The translations under genes were made by a program, and so were the position numbers. Shown here piece by piece: positions 1-6,365 of a stretch of 11,933 nucleotides of DNA. The DNA lies in the NCBI GenBank assembly GCA_965657575.1, contig CBFHOK010000019.1, positions 1 through 11,933 of the forward strand, read 5' to 3'. Numbering within the stretch: position 1 is the stretch's first letter; the number at the start of each line of letters is the position of its first letter. The stretch comes from CAJXVY01 sp965657575. Its GTDB lineage: Bacteria > Actinomycetota > Actinomycetes > Actinomycetales > Microbacteriaceae. A model generated the notes under the pieces. It saw only the letters and a program-made list of their open reading frames with translations. It was not told where the DNA came from and did no database searches.

Positions 1-129
1 GATAAATACAAGGGTCAGGTGAAGCTCTCCGGCGAGGTTTGGAGTGCTAAGTCAAACGGAGCAACAATTCCTGAGGGCAGAACAGTCAAGGTTGTAAAGA
101 TTGATGGCGCCACCGCCATCGTCGAATAG
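1..129 (+). CDS. NfeD-like protein, C-terminal end (partial)
   Basis: An open frame enters from the left edge and ends at TAG 127-129, giving 42 residues of a C-terminus. The residues read as a small beta-barrel: a GEVWSAKS strand, then IPEGRTVKVVKIDGATAIVE. This is the typical end of the OB-fold domain of NfeD family membrane proteins, with the 'G..W.A.S..G..I..G..V.V..I.G..L.V' pattern. NfeD proteins are membrane-anchored partners of SPFH/stomatin proteins, and the next gene downstream is exactly such a protein. The stop codon overlaps the ribosome binding site of that gene (AGGAGAG, 128-134), so the two are very likely one operon with coupled translation. The start and any protease or membrane domain lie outside the window. 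The family call rests on the short tail plus the neighbour. Confidence 0.75.
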   Translation, partial: DKYKGQVKLSGEVWSAKSNGATIPEGRTVKVVKIDGATAIVE

Positions 130-137
130 GAGAGACA

Positions 138-1007
138 ATGGATTTTGGTTTTTTAGTTCCAGTTGCAGTAGTCATCATTTTGGCTGCATTCCTGATTCGA
201 GGAATCAGAATCGTGCCGCAGGCAAATGCTGTGGTTGTTGAAAGACTCGGTCGCTATCAAAGAACCCTGCAGGCAGGGTTGAATCTAATCATTCCCTTCA
301 TCGACAGAGCCCGACCAAGCATTGATCTCAGGGAGCGAGTAGTTTCTTTCCCCCCGCAGCCAGTGATCACCGAGGACAACCTGGTGGTTGAGATAGACAC
401 CGTTGTTTACTACCAGGTGACTGATGCCAAATCAGCCAGCTACGAAATCGAAGATTTCATTATGGGTATTGAGCAACTGACAACCACTACTTTGAGAAAC
501 GTGGTTGGTGGGATTGATTTAGAAAAAGCTCTAACCTCTCGTGACACCATCAACAATGCACTGAGAGCAGTTCTCGACGAGGCAACCGGCAAATGGGGAG
601 TCAGGGTAAACCGCGTTGAGCTGAAAGCGATTGACCCTCCCGAGACCGTCCAGGTTGCAATGGAGCTTCAGATGAAAGCTGAGCGAGAGAAGAGGGCTGC
701 GATTTTAGAAGCAGAGGGCCAGAAGCAATCACAGATTCTGAAAGCCCAGGGAGCCAGAGAGGCATCCATCTTGGAAGCCGAGGGTGAGGCAAAGGCTGAA
801 GTATTGCGTGCGGAGGGTGAGGCAAAAGCAATCGAGACTGTCTTCAAAGCTGTCCATGATTCAGATGCTGACGATAAGGTCCTGGCCTATCAGTATTTAC
901 AACAACTACCTGAGATTGCCAATGGTCAAGCATCCAAGATTTGGGTGATTCCCAGTGAGCTGTCGGGGGCTATGGAGAATCTTTCAAAGGCATTCAAAAA
1001 GCCCTAA
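138..1007 (+). CDS. SPFH/stomatin-like membrane protein (QmcA/HflK-C type)
   Basis: 289 residues, a normal length for prokaryotic stomatins. Residues about 3-22 form a single hydrophobic N-terminal segment that anchors the protein in the cytoplasmic membrane. Residues about 24-185 are the SPFH (prohibitin homology) domain, with the family signatures VPQANAVVVERLGRYQRTL, GLNLIIPFID, LRERVVSFPPQPVITEDN and LKAIDPPETVQ. Residues about 180-240 are an Ala/Glu-rich coiled coil with repeated EAEGEAKA-type units, used for oligomerisation. Family members form ring-like membrane scaffolds linked to membrane-domain organisation and to control of membrane proteases; the exact role here is unknown. The start at 138 is supported by AGGAGAG at 128-134. 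It follows the NfeD end by 8 bases, the standard NfeD-SPFH arrangement. No gene that clearly shares its function follows it. Confidence 0.92.
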   Translation: MDFGFLVPVAVVIILAAFLIRGIRIVPQANAVVVERLGRYQRTLQAGLNLIIPFIDRARPSIDLRERVVSFPPQPVITEDNLVVEIDTVVYYQVTDAKSASYEIEDFIMGIEQLTTTTLRNVVGGIDLEKALTSRDTINNALRAVLDEATGKWGVRVNRVELKAIDPPETVQVAMELQMKAEREKRAAILEAEGQKQSQILKAQGAREASILEAEGEAKAEVLRAEGEAKAIETVFKAVHDSDADDKVLAYQYLQQLPEIANGQASKIWVIPSELSGAMENLSKAFKKP

Positions 1008-1019
1008 CTTGAAATTTAT

Positions 1020-1048
1020 AAACCCTCTCTGTCAGGCTGGAGGGGGTT
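1020..1048 (+). terminator. weak hairpin after SPFH gene
   Basis: AAACCCTC (1020-1027) can pair with GAGGGGGTTT (1040-1049 region) with a two-base G bulge and a 12-base loop. It lies between the stop of the SPFH gene and the start of the lipoprotein nuclease. No U-rich tail follows. The right arm also lies next to the G-run that probably acts as ribosome binding site for the next gene, so it might instead mask that site. Weak support. Confidence 0.25.
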
Positions 1049-1058
1049 TAGGGGGAGC

Positions 1059-2090
1059 ATGAAAAAGCTTGCAATACTTGCAATTGTCTTACTAACAACA
1101 TCGTGTGCTGTTAGTGAAGAACCAATTGAAGCCCCTTCTGAATCAAGTAGTTCCCCAAGTTCCGATACTGGAATTTCTCTCGACCCACAGGGTATCGGCC
1201 AAGGCGAGCTGCCAGAAACAGCGGTTGGTGCAAACGAAGATGAGCCTGGAACTGATACAGAGGCTACGACTGGAACAGAGCAAGACACTGGAAACACACA
1301 ACCTGTCGATTCTGCATCTCTTGGAAGAGAGACCGTCAATGATTACATCGATTTACTTCAAGTAGCCCCTGAGGTGACTAGTGGTTATGACAGGGATCTC
1401 TTCCGCCACTGGGTTGATGCTGATGGAGACGGCTGCCATGCAAGAGAAGAAACCCTGATTGCTGAAAGTGTTGGTCCAGTCAGCGTCACTGGTGACTGCG
1501 ATATCTCGGGAACCTGGTTTAGCGCATTCGATGGAGAGACAACCGCCAACCCAAGCAACTTTGACGTAGATCACCTAGTTCCCCTCAAGGAAGCCTGGGA
1601 TAGCGGTGCTAACAGGTGGGACAGTGACACAAGAGAGCGCTTTGCCAATGATCTTGGTAGCCCACACAGCCTGATTGCTGTCTCCCGCGGGTCTAATAGA
1701 TCCAAAGGAGCTGATGATCCTGCTGAGTGGATGCCACCACGACAGAGCTACACTTGCGAATACATCTTTACCTGGACCTTGGTAAAAATCCGTTGGTCAC
1801 TAACAGCAGACCAGGCAGAGATAAATGCCTTGAGAGATAACGGTGGCGATTGCTTTGTTGATGAGATGAACTTCTCACCGGCGGTATCTGAGGCAGAGAT
1901 CATCGCTGGAAATCCACCAGAGCCAGAGCCAACACCTGAGCCAACCCCAGAGGCAGAAGGTGAATTGGATCCGAGGTTTAGTTTCTGCACCGAGGCCAAA
2001 GCTGCAGGCTATGGCCCCTATGTTCGCGGTGTTGATCCTGAGTATGAGTGGTATCGAGATGGCGACAGTGACGGGACAGTCTGCGAATAG
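1059..2090 (+). CDS. Lipoprotein HNH-family nuclease (DUF1524-like) with C-terminal Excalibur domain
   Basis: 343 residues. A lipoprotein signal peptide ends in the lipobox LTTSC (Cys16), so the mature protein should be lipidated on the outer face of the membrane. Residues about 20-85 are a low-complexity Ser/Glu/Thr/Pro linker. Residues about 108-266 match the secreted actinobacterial HNH-type nuclease family: WVDADGDGC (118-126), a conserved W153, the catalytic core FDVDHLVPLKEAW (168-180; H172 is the likely general base), DLGSPHSLIAVS (198-209) and NRSKGADDPAEWMPP (213-227; N213 and K216 typical). C126/C147 and C233/C265 are likely disulfides. After a PEPTPEPTPE spacer, residues 306-343 form an Excalibur-type calcium-binding domain ending DGDSDGTVCE. 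Likely role: extracellular nucleic acid degradation at the cell surface, for nutrient salvage or defence against foreign DNA; substrate not shown. The start follows a GGGGGAG element with almost no spacing. Confidence 0.88.
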   Translation: MKKLAILAIVLLTTSCAVSEEPIEAPSESSSSPSSDTGISLDPQGIGQGELPETAVGANEDEPGTDTEATTGTEQDTGNTQPVDSASLGRETVNDYIDLLQVAPEVTSGYDRDLFRHWVDADGDGCHAREETLIAESVGPVSVTGDCDISGTWFSAFDGETTANPSNFDVDHLVPLKEAWDSGANRWDSDTRERFANDLGSPHSLIAVSRGSNRSKGADDPAEWMPPRQSYTCEYIFTWTLVKIRWSLTADQAEINALRDNGGDCFVDEMNFSPAVSEAEIIAGNPPEPEPTPEPTPEAEGELDPRFSFCTEAKAAGYGPYVRGVDPEYEWYRDGDSDGTVCE

Positions 2091-2154
2091 ATGTCTGTGC
2101 CGTCAGGCATTGTGAGGGAAAGTCTTTAGGGGGCAAATCAGCCTAAGATGAAAC

Positions 2155-2172
2155 CCAAGGCTGAAGCCCTGG
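2155..2172 (-). terminator. Hairpin between convergent genes
   Basis: Read on the minus strand, CCAGGGC-TTCA-GCCTTGG forms a 7-bp stem with one G-U pair and a UUCA tetraloop. It begins about 18 bases after the stop of the DUF4282 gene and is followed by GTTTCATCTT. It also lies 65 bases after the stop of the plus-strand nuclease gene, where the stem has one A-C mismatch, so it fits the minus strand better. Plausible intrinsic or actinobacterial-type terminator. Confidence 0.45.
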
Positions 2173-2189
2173 ATTTAAGTGGTTGGTAT

Positions 2190-2480
2190 TTATGCCGACT
2201 GCTTACTGGTGTTTTCTGCCACCTTAATCAGCGCTACTGAGTTTTCGAGCCAGAGCCTGACAATGATTAGATTCACAAGCCAAACCACTGGTCCGAATAG
2301 CAAAAGAAGTATGCCGGTGCCTGACTGATAAGGCATACCTAGCAGGAGAAGCGCTACACCGAATGTAGCGAGTGCCGCAAGTGCTATCAGGACCATGGCA
2401 ATGATGTAGACGACCCTCGCAATTTTTACAGTGACAAAGCTCTCAAAGCTGGTGTCAAATAGTGATCTAAAGAAATTCAT
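2190..2480 (-). CDS. Small DUF4282-family membrane protein
   Basis: 96 residues. The N-terminus, NFFRSLFDTSFESFVTVKI, followed by two hydrophobic segments (about 22-46 and 54-76), matches the pattern of DUF4282 proteins: a short amphipathic 'FR.LFD.SF..FVT..I' start, two transmembrane helices with a short Gly-rich turn (GMPYQSGTGI), and a conserved 'R...E' after the second helix (RLWLENSVALIKVAENT). Function of the family is unknown; it is an integral membrane protein with both termini probably cytoplasmic. Monocistronic: the genes on both sides run convergent or are decayed. The start at 2480 is preceded by TGGGGGAAGC directly before ATG, the same short-spaced G-run seen at three other starts in this window. 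Confidence 0.82.
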   Translation of the reverse strand: MNFFRSLFDTSFESFVTVKIARVVYIIAMVLIALAALATFGVALLLLGMPYQSGTGILLLLFGPVVWLVNLIIVRLWLENSVALIKVAENTSKQSA

Positions 2481-2528
2481 GCTTCCCCCATCGTTTTTCC
2501 CCTAAGCTGCTGGAGTTTAGGTCTTGCA

Positions 2529-2534
2529 AGTATA
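2529..2534 (-). promoter_or_regulatory. Candidate -10 box for the DUF4282 gene
   Basis: TATACT on the minus strand matches the sigma-70-type -10 consensus at five of six bases and lies about 50 bases upstream of the start at 2480. No good -35 box is present at 17 bases (TTTCCC). An A/T-rich hexamer can occur by chance, so this is only a candidate. Confidence 0.3.
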
Positions 2535-2625
2535 CAGTTGACGATTGATTTGGGAAACCTCTCGACACTCAAATTGCTTATGAACCTATGTAGATAATTG
2601 ACGATATTCCCTAACCAAAGTTCTA

Positions 2626-2803
2626 GTTTGGAAGCGAGGTAAAGAATTCTCCAGCGTCAAATGAAGATGCTCATGTCTCTCACGGTTTTGAAGCTCCCGA
2701 TGATGTCTTCGTCTGGAATCAATAGCTCTCCTACAAGCTTTGCTCCCTCTCCATCGTTTACCTCTCGAAGTTTTAGATACTTGGCGTTATTGAAATCAAT
2801 CAT
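2626..2803 (-). pseudogene. Decayed bacterial PH-domain (bPH_1/DUF1696-like) gene
   Basis: From ATG at 2801-2803 the minus strand encodes 48 residues beginning MIDFNNAKYLKLREV and including GELLIPDEDIIGSFKTVRD, then a stop at 2657-2659. This matches the first third of the small bacterial PH-domain family (usually about 120 residues), in which 'S(Y/F)K.(I/V)RD' is followed by '..FTNKRII.VNVQGITGKKKDFTSLPYSKI'. Here the reading breaks just after RDMSIF. In another frame, a few codons further on (2646 to 2626), the sequence reads FFTSLPN, the later family motif, then hits stops. The simplest reading is an internal deletion of roughly 15 codons with a frameshift, plus later decay; nothing recognisable is left of the second half. 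The original ribosome binding site GGGGGAATC is intact before the ATG. Alternatively a 48-residue protein is still made. The rest of 2481-2882 holds no other gene I can support. Confidence 0.6.
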
Positions 2804-2882
2804 GATTCCCCCTCTGACAAATAGAACATCATCTAGTGGTGACATTTTGGAGTGTTAGAGTCAAAAACCAGGAGGAAACCGA

Positions 2883-3677
2883 ATGAAACTGGATGGCAAG
2901 GTAGTTGTAATAACTGGAGCAGGCTCAGGAATGGGTCGGGAACTAACACTGCAGATGGCTGACCGGGGAGCGCTGGTTGCGGCAGTTGATCTGAATGAAG
3001 AAAACTTAGAACAAACAAAGATTATGGCAACAAAAAATGTTGAAACATTTGTTGTTGATGTCACAAATAAACAAGCCATCAAATCCCTACCTAAAAAGGT
3101 GATTGACACCTTTGGTCAGGTTGATGGCTTAGTCAATAACGCAGGCATCATTCAACCGTTTGTGAAGATTTCAGAACTTACTCGCAAACAGGCTGAGAAG
3201 GTGATGAATGTGAATTTCTGGGGAGTGTTTGATCTGACTAAGGCATTCTTGCCAGAGCTAACAAATCGCCCAGAGGCACACATCATGAACATTTCATCAA
3301 TGGGTGCTTACGCACCAGTTCCAGGTCAAAGTGTTTACGGAGCATCGAAGGCTGCTGTGAAGCTATTCACCGAAGGCCTTCGCAGTGAACTGATGGACAC
3401 CAACATTGGCGTGACAATCGTCTTCCCGGGATCAGTTGCCACCAACATCACTGAAAACTCTGGAATCGATATCCCTGAGGGAAGTGAAGACCAGGCAGCT
3501 AATTTCAAACCAATGCTTGCTAAAGACGCAGCACGGGAGATGGTTGAGGCCTTTGAGGCAGGCAAGCCAAGGATCACAGTCGGCAAAGATGCGACCTTTA
3601 TGGATCGCTATAGCCGGTTCAGCCCCGTTGGCGCGGCAAACCTGATTTATAAGCAGATGAAGAGTCTTTTGGGTTAA
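2883..3677 (+). CDS. SDR family NAD(P)-dependent oxidoreductase
   Basis: 264 residues, the usual size for a classical short-chain dehydrogenase/reductase. Rossmann fold with the cofactor motif TGAGSGMG (11-18), D36 at the end of beta2, DV at 59-60, and NNAG (85-88). The catalytic set is N111, S139, Y152 and K156 (in NISSMGAYAP and YGASK), followed by the FPG motif 181-183. D36 in AVDLNEE suggests preference for NAD(H) over NADP(H). Substrate cannot be read from the sequence. The C-terminal segment (about 235-264, MDRYSRFSPVGAANLIYKQMKSLLG) resembles that of SDRs annotated as ketoacyl-reductase-like or membrane-associated lipid-acting enzymes, but this is weak. The start at 2883 is set by AGGAGG (2870-2875) at good spacing. 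It appears to be transcribed alone: a hairpin lies between it and the next gene. Confidence 0.92.
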   Translation: MKLDGKVVVITGAGSGMGRELTLQMADRGALVAAVDLNEENLEQTKIMATKNVETFVVDVTNKQAIKSLPKKVIDTFGQVDGLVNNAGIIQPFVKISELTRKQAEKVMNVNFWGVFDLTKAFLPELTNRPEAHIMNISSMGAYAPVPGQSVYGASKAAVKLFTEGLRSELMDTNIGVTIVFPGSVATNITENSGIDIPEGSEDQAANFKPMLAKDAAREMVEAFEAGKPRITVGKDATFMDRYSRFSPVGAANLIYKQMKSLLG

Positions 3678-3680
3678 GCC

Positions 3681-3689
3681 TGTGGATAA
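3681..3689 (+). promoter_or_regulatory. Single DnaA-box-like sequence
   Basis: TGTGGATAA is the exact reverse complement of the consensus DnaA box TTATCCACA, four bases after the SDR stop codon. I see no second box close by, so an origin is not indicated; it may be a DnaA titration or regulatory site, or chance. Confidence 0.3.
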
Positions 3690-3759
3690 ATGTCCCTAGT
3701 CGGGCATACCTTGAAAATGAGTGTTGTAGTTGGCATTCATGTACTCCTTTCTGTGTGTG

Positions 3760-3783
3760 GAGGCTGGGGGAAACCCCAGCCTC
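3760..3783 (+). terminator. Perfect 10-bp GAAA-capped hairpin
   Basis: GAGGCTGGGG (3760-3769) and CCCCAGCCTC (3774-3783) pair perfectly around the tetraloop GAAA, a GNRA loop. It lies 82 bases after the SDR stop and 37 bases before the TTG start of the nuclease gene. Its G+C-rich stem fits a terminator of the U-tail-poor kind common in actinobacteria; there is no T-run after it (TCTAGAAAGAGC). It could instead sit in the leader of the nuclease mRNA as a stability or attenuation element. Confidence 0.6.
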
Positions 3784-3806
3784 TCTAGAAAGAGCAATTA
3801 GGCTAA

Positions 3807-3815
3807 AAGGGGAGG
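3807..3815 (+). promoter_or_regulatory. Ribosome binding site that sets a TTG start
   Basis: AAGGGGAGG ends five bases before TTG at 3821, the best Shine-Dalgarno match in this region. In-frame GTG codons at 3755 and 3757 lack such a site (they follow a CTCCTTTC tract), and starting there would place the 10-bp hairpin inside the coding region. Confidence 0.65.
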
Positions 3816-3820
3816 CCAGA

Positions 3821-5413
3821 TTGAAGGTCAAAAACGGTCAGTGGCGAATAGCCAGTCGAGATATTTTCAGAGGATTCAAGTGCACTCACTGCACCCAGCT
3901 GTCAATGGCGGTAGCTGCAGGGCAAGAAGACATCATCGAAATCGTGAAGGATTACGAAGAGGATCTTTCAAACAAGTTGCCAATCATCCAGGGAAATATC
4001 TGGGAGCGGCAGATCTTTGATGAGTTGATTGAATCTATTGGTGATGATTTCCACGAATTACAGAGCTTTTCAATGGATGACAGTCTGGAGGCCATGCACC
4101 ACGGCTTTCCGGTGATTGCCCAGGCTTATATGACTAAGACCTATGACGACATCATCTGGTCGGGTCTTGTTGATTTATTAGTCCGCGATGACTACGAGCT
4201 TTATTACGAGGACAACAAGATTGCCGCAAGAAAAACCGAAGGTGATCCGACTAAGTATCAGGTTTTTGATGTCAAACACTCCAAAGAGGACAAAGAGGCC
4301 TATCAATTGCAGATAGCCAACTATCACGAGGTGTTATTGGAACTTGGGTATGCGAGTGATAAGCGTCCAGGGCTTGTTTTGAAAGATTTCAAACTGCCCA
4401 CATACGACTATGCACTCATAAAGAAAAAACTTGATAATGCTCGTGAGCCATTATTTGACATGCTTAGAAAGCATGCCCCAGATGAGCCTTTCGATAAAGA
4501 CAAAATGCTTTGGCACTGTTTGAAACCAAGCACCTGTCTTGATGTTTACTGCGACTACCCGAAGCTTTGTAAAGAGGAGTTCCTCAGAGAGGACCACCTG
4601 TTTCAATTACCAACCGCTCACCACACGCATCTGATCAAACTGCAAGCAGCAGGGTTGGGAACAGTTGAGTCGTTAATCGGTGTCGACTCCTTTGCAGAGG
4701 TTCCAGGGCTAAAACCTGAATACGTCGAGCATTACACCCGCTGGGCACAAATCGTTCACGAGGAGAAAACCTCTGGCAAGCCCTATTACCGCCAAATTGC
4801 CAGACCAACCAGTGTTGGTCTGCCAGAGCTATCTCCAGGAGATCTGTTTTTCGATATCGAGTGGTTCAACCCGGTTGGCAATGTTGATGATCTGAACTTT
4901 ATGTGGGGGGCAGTTGATTCAGAGGGTGAATTCCATGCCTTTTTGGCCGATGACTACGAAGAGGAAAAACAGGCTTTTCAAGACTTCATTATGTTTTCAA
5001 TGAAGAAGCTGGAACAAGACCCGAACATGCATATCTACCACTATCACAACCCAGAGCCCATCAGGATGAAAAAGATGCGTGATAGATATGACTACCTCCA
5101 CACTGAAATAGAGTTATTACTTCCAAGAATGGTTGACCTCAAAAAGATTGCCAACCAGAGCATTGAACCCGGCAGCGGTTCATACAGCATCAAAAAGCTC
5201 GAACGCTATTACGAGGCTGATAACAAACTAAACCGCGAAGGTTTAGTTGCTGCTGGGAGCGATGCCCTGTTGCAATATCACATGTATGCAGAGGCTAAAA
5301 AGGCCGGCAAAGAACAAGAAGCCAAGGATATTATGCAGATGATTCTCGACTATAACGAAGATGACTGCTTGTCGACCAAGCTACTAGCCGAATGGCTTCA
5401 CAGCATCAGTTAG
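3821..5413 (+). CDS. TM0106-family RecB-like nuclease with RNase H-like (YprB) domain, no helicase
   Basis: 530 residues from the TTG at 3821. Residues about 10-255 are a RecB/Cas4-like PD-(D/E)XK nuclease: D118 in SGLVDLLV, the D-x-K pair D150/K152 in YQVFDVKHSK, then YQLQIANY. Cysteines suited to a 4Fe-4S cluster surround it: C21 and C24 in FKCTHCTQL, and C233, C239, C244 and C250 in CLKPSTCLDVYCDYPKLC. Residues about 340-525 are a DEDD-type RNase H-like domain: FFDIEWF (D345, E347), YHYHNPEP, MVDLKKI (D439), SYSIKKLERYY, and YNEDDCLSTKLLAEWL near the end (D514/D515). This order matches the TM0106 family. Many actinobacterial members continue into an SF1 helicase (over 1000 residues); this one stops directly after the RNase H-like domain with its own stop codon. 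Likely a DNA-processing or repair nuclease; substrate and pathway unknown. It is convergent with the minus-strand genes to the right. Confidence 0.85.
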   Translation: MKVKNGQWRIASRDIFRGFKCTHCTQLSMAVAAGQEDIIEIVKDYEEDLSNKLPIIQGNIWERQIFDELIESIGDDFHELQSFSMDDSLEAMHHGFPVIAQAYMTKTYDDIIWSGLVDLLVRDDYELYYEDNKIAARKTEGDPTKYQVFDVKHSKEDKEAYQLQIANYHEVLLELGYASDKRPGLVLKDFKLPTYDYALIKKKLDNAREPLFDMLRKHAPDEPFDKDKMLWHCLKPSTCLDVYCDYPKLCKEEFLREDHLFQLPTAHHTHLIKLQAAGLGTVESLIGVDSFAEVPGLKPEYVEHYTRWAQIVHEEKTSGKPYYRQIARPTSVGLPELSPGDLFFDIEWFNPVGNVDDLNFMWGAVDSEGEFHAFLADDYEEEKQAFQDFIMFSMKKLEQDPNMHIYHYHNPEPIRMKKMRDRYDYLHTEIELLLPRMVDLKKIANQSIEPGSGSYSIKKLERYYEADNKLNREGLVAAGSDALLQYHMYAEAKKAGKEQEAKDIMQMILDYNEDDCLSTKLLAEWLHSIS

Positions 5414-5591
5414 TTTCCGTAATCCAAGAAACCTTTGGCTCCCAAGTCAATTTCGCACCACTGTGACCTGCAAGCACTTCTAGCGCCAGAGTTGCTGCAG
5501 TGCTTGCAATGACCACCACTACAAACCCACCCTTGATTATCTTGGCAAGTGATGAGCTAACGTGCTGTTTTCTAGCCCAGATAAGCAGCAA
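5406..5591 (-). CDS. Possible small single-span membrane protein
   Basis: A 61-codon frame 36 bases downstream of the subtilase stop, on the same strand. It would start at TTG (5589-5591) with only a weak AAGG three bases before it. The product has a basic N-terminus (WARKQHVSSSLAKIIKGG), one clear hydrophobic segment (about 21-42: FVVVVIASTAATLALEVLAG) and a short polar tail with two Trp (LTWEPKVSW). That is the layout of a small membrane protein with a tail outside, but no family is recognised. Its end overlaps the end of the convergent nuclease gene by 8 bases. The frame contains the 10-bp inverted repeat at 5469-5508. If it is not a gene, the stretch 5414-5627 is simply intergenic. Confidence 0.3.
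   Translation of the reverse strand: MLLIWARKQHVSSSLAKIIKGGFVVVVIASTAATLALEVLAGHSGAKLTWEPKVSWITETN
5469..5508. repeat. 10-bp perfect inverted repeat between convergent genes
   Basis: TGCAAGCACT (5469-5478) and AGTGCTTGCA (5499-5508) are perfect reverse complements around a 20-base spacer, which can itself pair weakly (TCT/AGA around AGCGCC). It lies between the stop of the plus-strand nuclease and the stop of the minus-strand subtilase. It could be a bidirectional terminator, although no U-run follows on either strand, or an operator-like site. A repeat of this length can also arise by chance in 12 kb. Confidence 0.35.
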
Positions 5592-5627
5592 AAGCCTTAC
5601 TCAACACACCAAATAGTTATCAAAGAC

Positions 5628-6365
5628 TTATCCGGAGTAGGTATTGAGCCTGACCTGCTCGCCGTCGATATAGAACCTGAGTCGGTTTTTACCCGGTTCA
5701 AGATCGATTGTTCTAACCAAATACTGGGTTCCCAGTGCTTGTCGGAGACGGGAATTGGTGGGGTCATCGGTTCTGACCCAGGCGATTTCCTCACCATCAA
5801 CGATGAACTGGATTTTTCCGTTACCAACAACATTCTTGGCATACATCTTCACCTGGTTGGTTTCATTTCCGTTGGCGTCCAGCAATCTCTTCGTCCAAAC
5901 AAACATTGGTTCATCGCTGATTTGGGTTTGCTGTGTCTGTCTTTGATAAACGGTTGCGGCCAGAGAAAGCTGCAGCTCAGAACCAGAACTGTCTTCGATC
6001 AGCACGTGAACATTCCTACTGTCGCCAGCTTCGGCTCTCCACAAAATAAAGTCGACATCAGCGGAACCTGTTTCGTCAGCAGCTGCGTAGCCAATCATCA
6101 CCGGTTCATCAGTTGATCCTGCCGATTGGTAGACCTTTACTTCTGATGAAGGTGCCAAGTTGCTCAGCAGAAGTTTCGAAGGCTTTCCTAGGAAGGTCTC
6201 AAGCGAGCTGTCTTCCTTGGCTTCCCTTGAGGGCAGAGCGATAACGCTTGCGGAGCCCACAGTCAATGTCAGACGCTTTTTGTCCTCAGCAATAATCGCG
6301 CTAATTGACTGCTCAACACCGTCAATCAGCAGCTTTCCAGGGGCCAGATTTTCAACGGTTCTTAA
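5628..6365 (-). other. C-terminal surface module of the subtilase
   Basis: Encodes residues 1371-1615 after the acidic spacer. The first part (about 1375-1512; GKLLIDGVEQS, LLLSNLAPSSEVKVY) reads as all-beta, Ig-like. The second part (about 1521-1615; QVKMYAKNVVGNGKIQFIVD, EEIAWVR, YLVRTIDLEPGKNRLRFYID) is a compact beta domain ending the protein. Similar C-terminal ends occur, to my recollection, on other large exported proteins of aquatic actinobacteria, which would fit a shared surface-retention or sorting role. That role is inference. Confidence 0.5.

Noticed and set aside
2148..2240. Short plus-strand ATG frame of 30 codons after the HNH nuclease
   Set aside because: It runs through the hairpin at 2155-2172 and into the end of the DUF4282 gene on the other strand; no proper ribosome binding site.
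2536..2607. Two TTGACGAT words about 60 bases apart as paired -35 boxes
   Set aside because: Neither has a -10 hexamer at acceptable spacing on the plus strand, and one lies in the decayed gene region; most likely chance.
2661..2858. Plus-strand 65-codon frame
   Set aside because: It is the antisense shadow of the decayed PH-domain gene, whose minus-strand reading matches a known family.
3755..3820. Upstream GTG start for the RecB-like nuclease
   Set aside because: No ribosome binding site, the added 22 residues are not family-like, and the coding region would include the perfect 10-bp hairpin. TTG at 3821 has AAGGGGAGG at good spacing.
5460..5560. Type IV pilin-like N-terminus in the 61-codon ORF (KGGFVVVVIA)
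   Set aside because: It lacks the Glu at position 5 and the usual FTLxE pattern, and no pilus genes are near.
5562..6116. Plus-strand 184-codon frame opposite the end of the subtilase
   Set aside because: It lies almost wholly antisense to the well-supported C-terminal domain of the subtilase, and its composition shows no domain or signal peptide.
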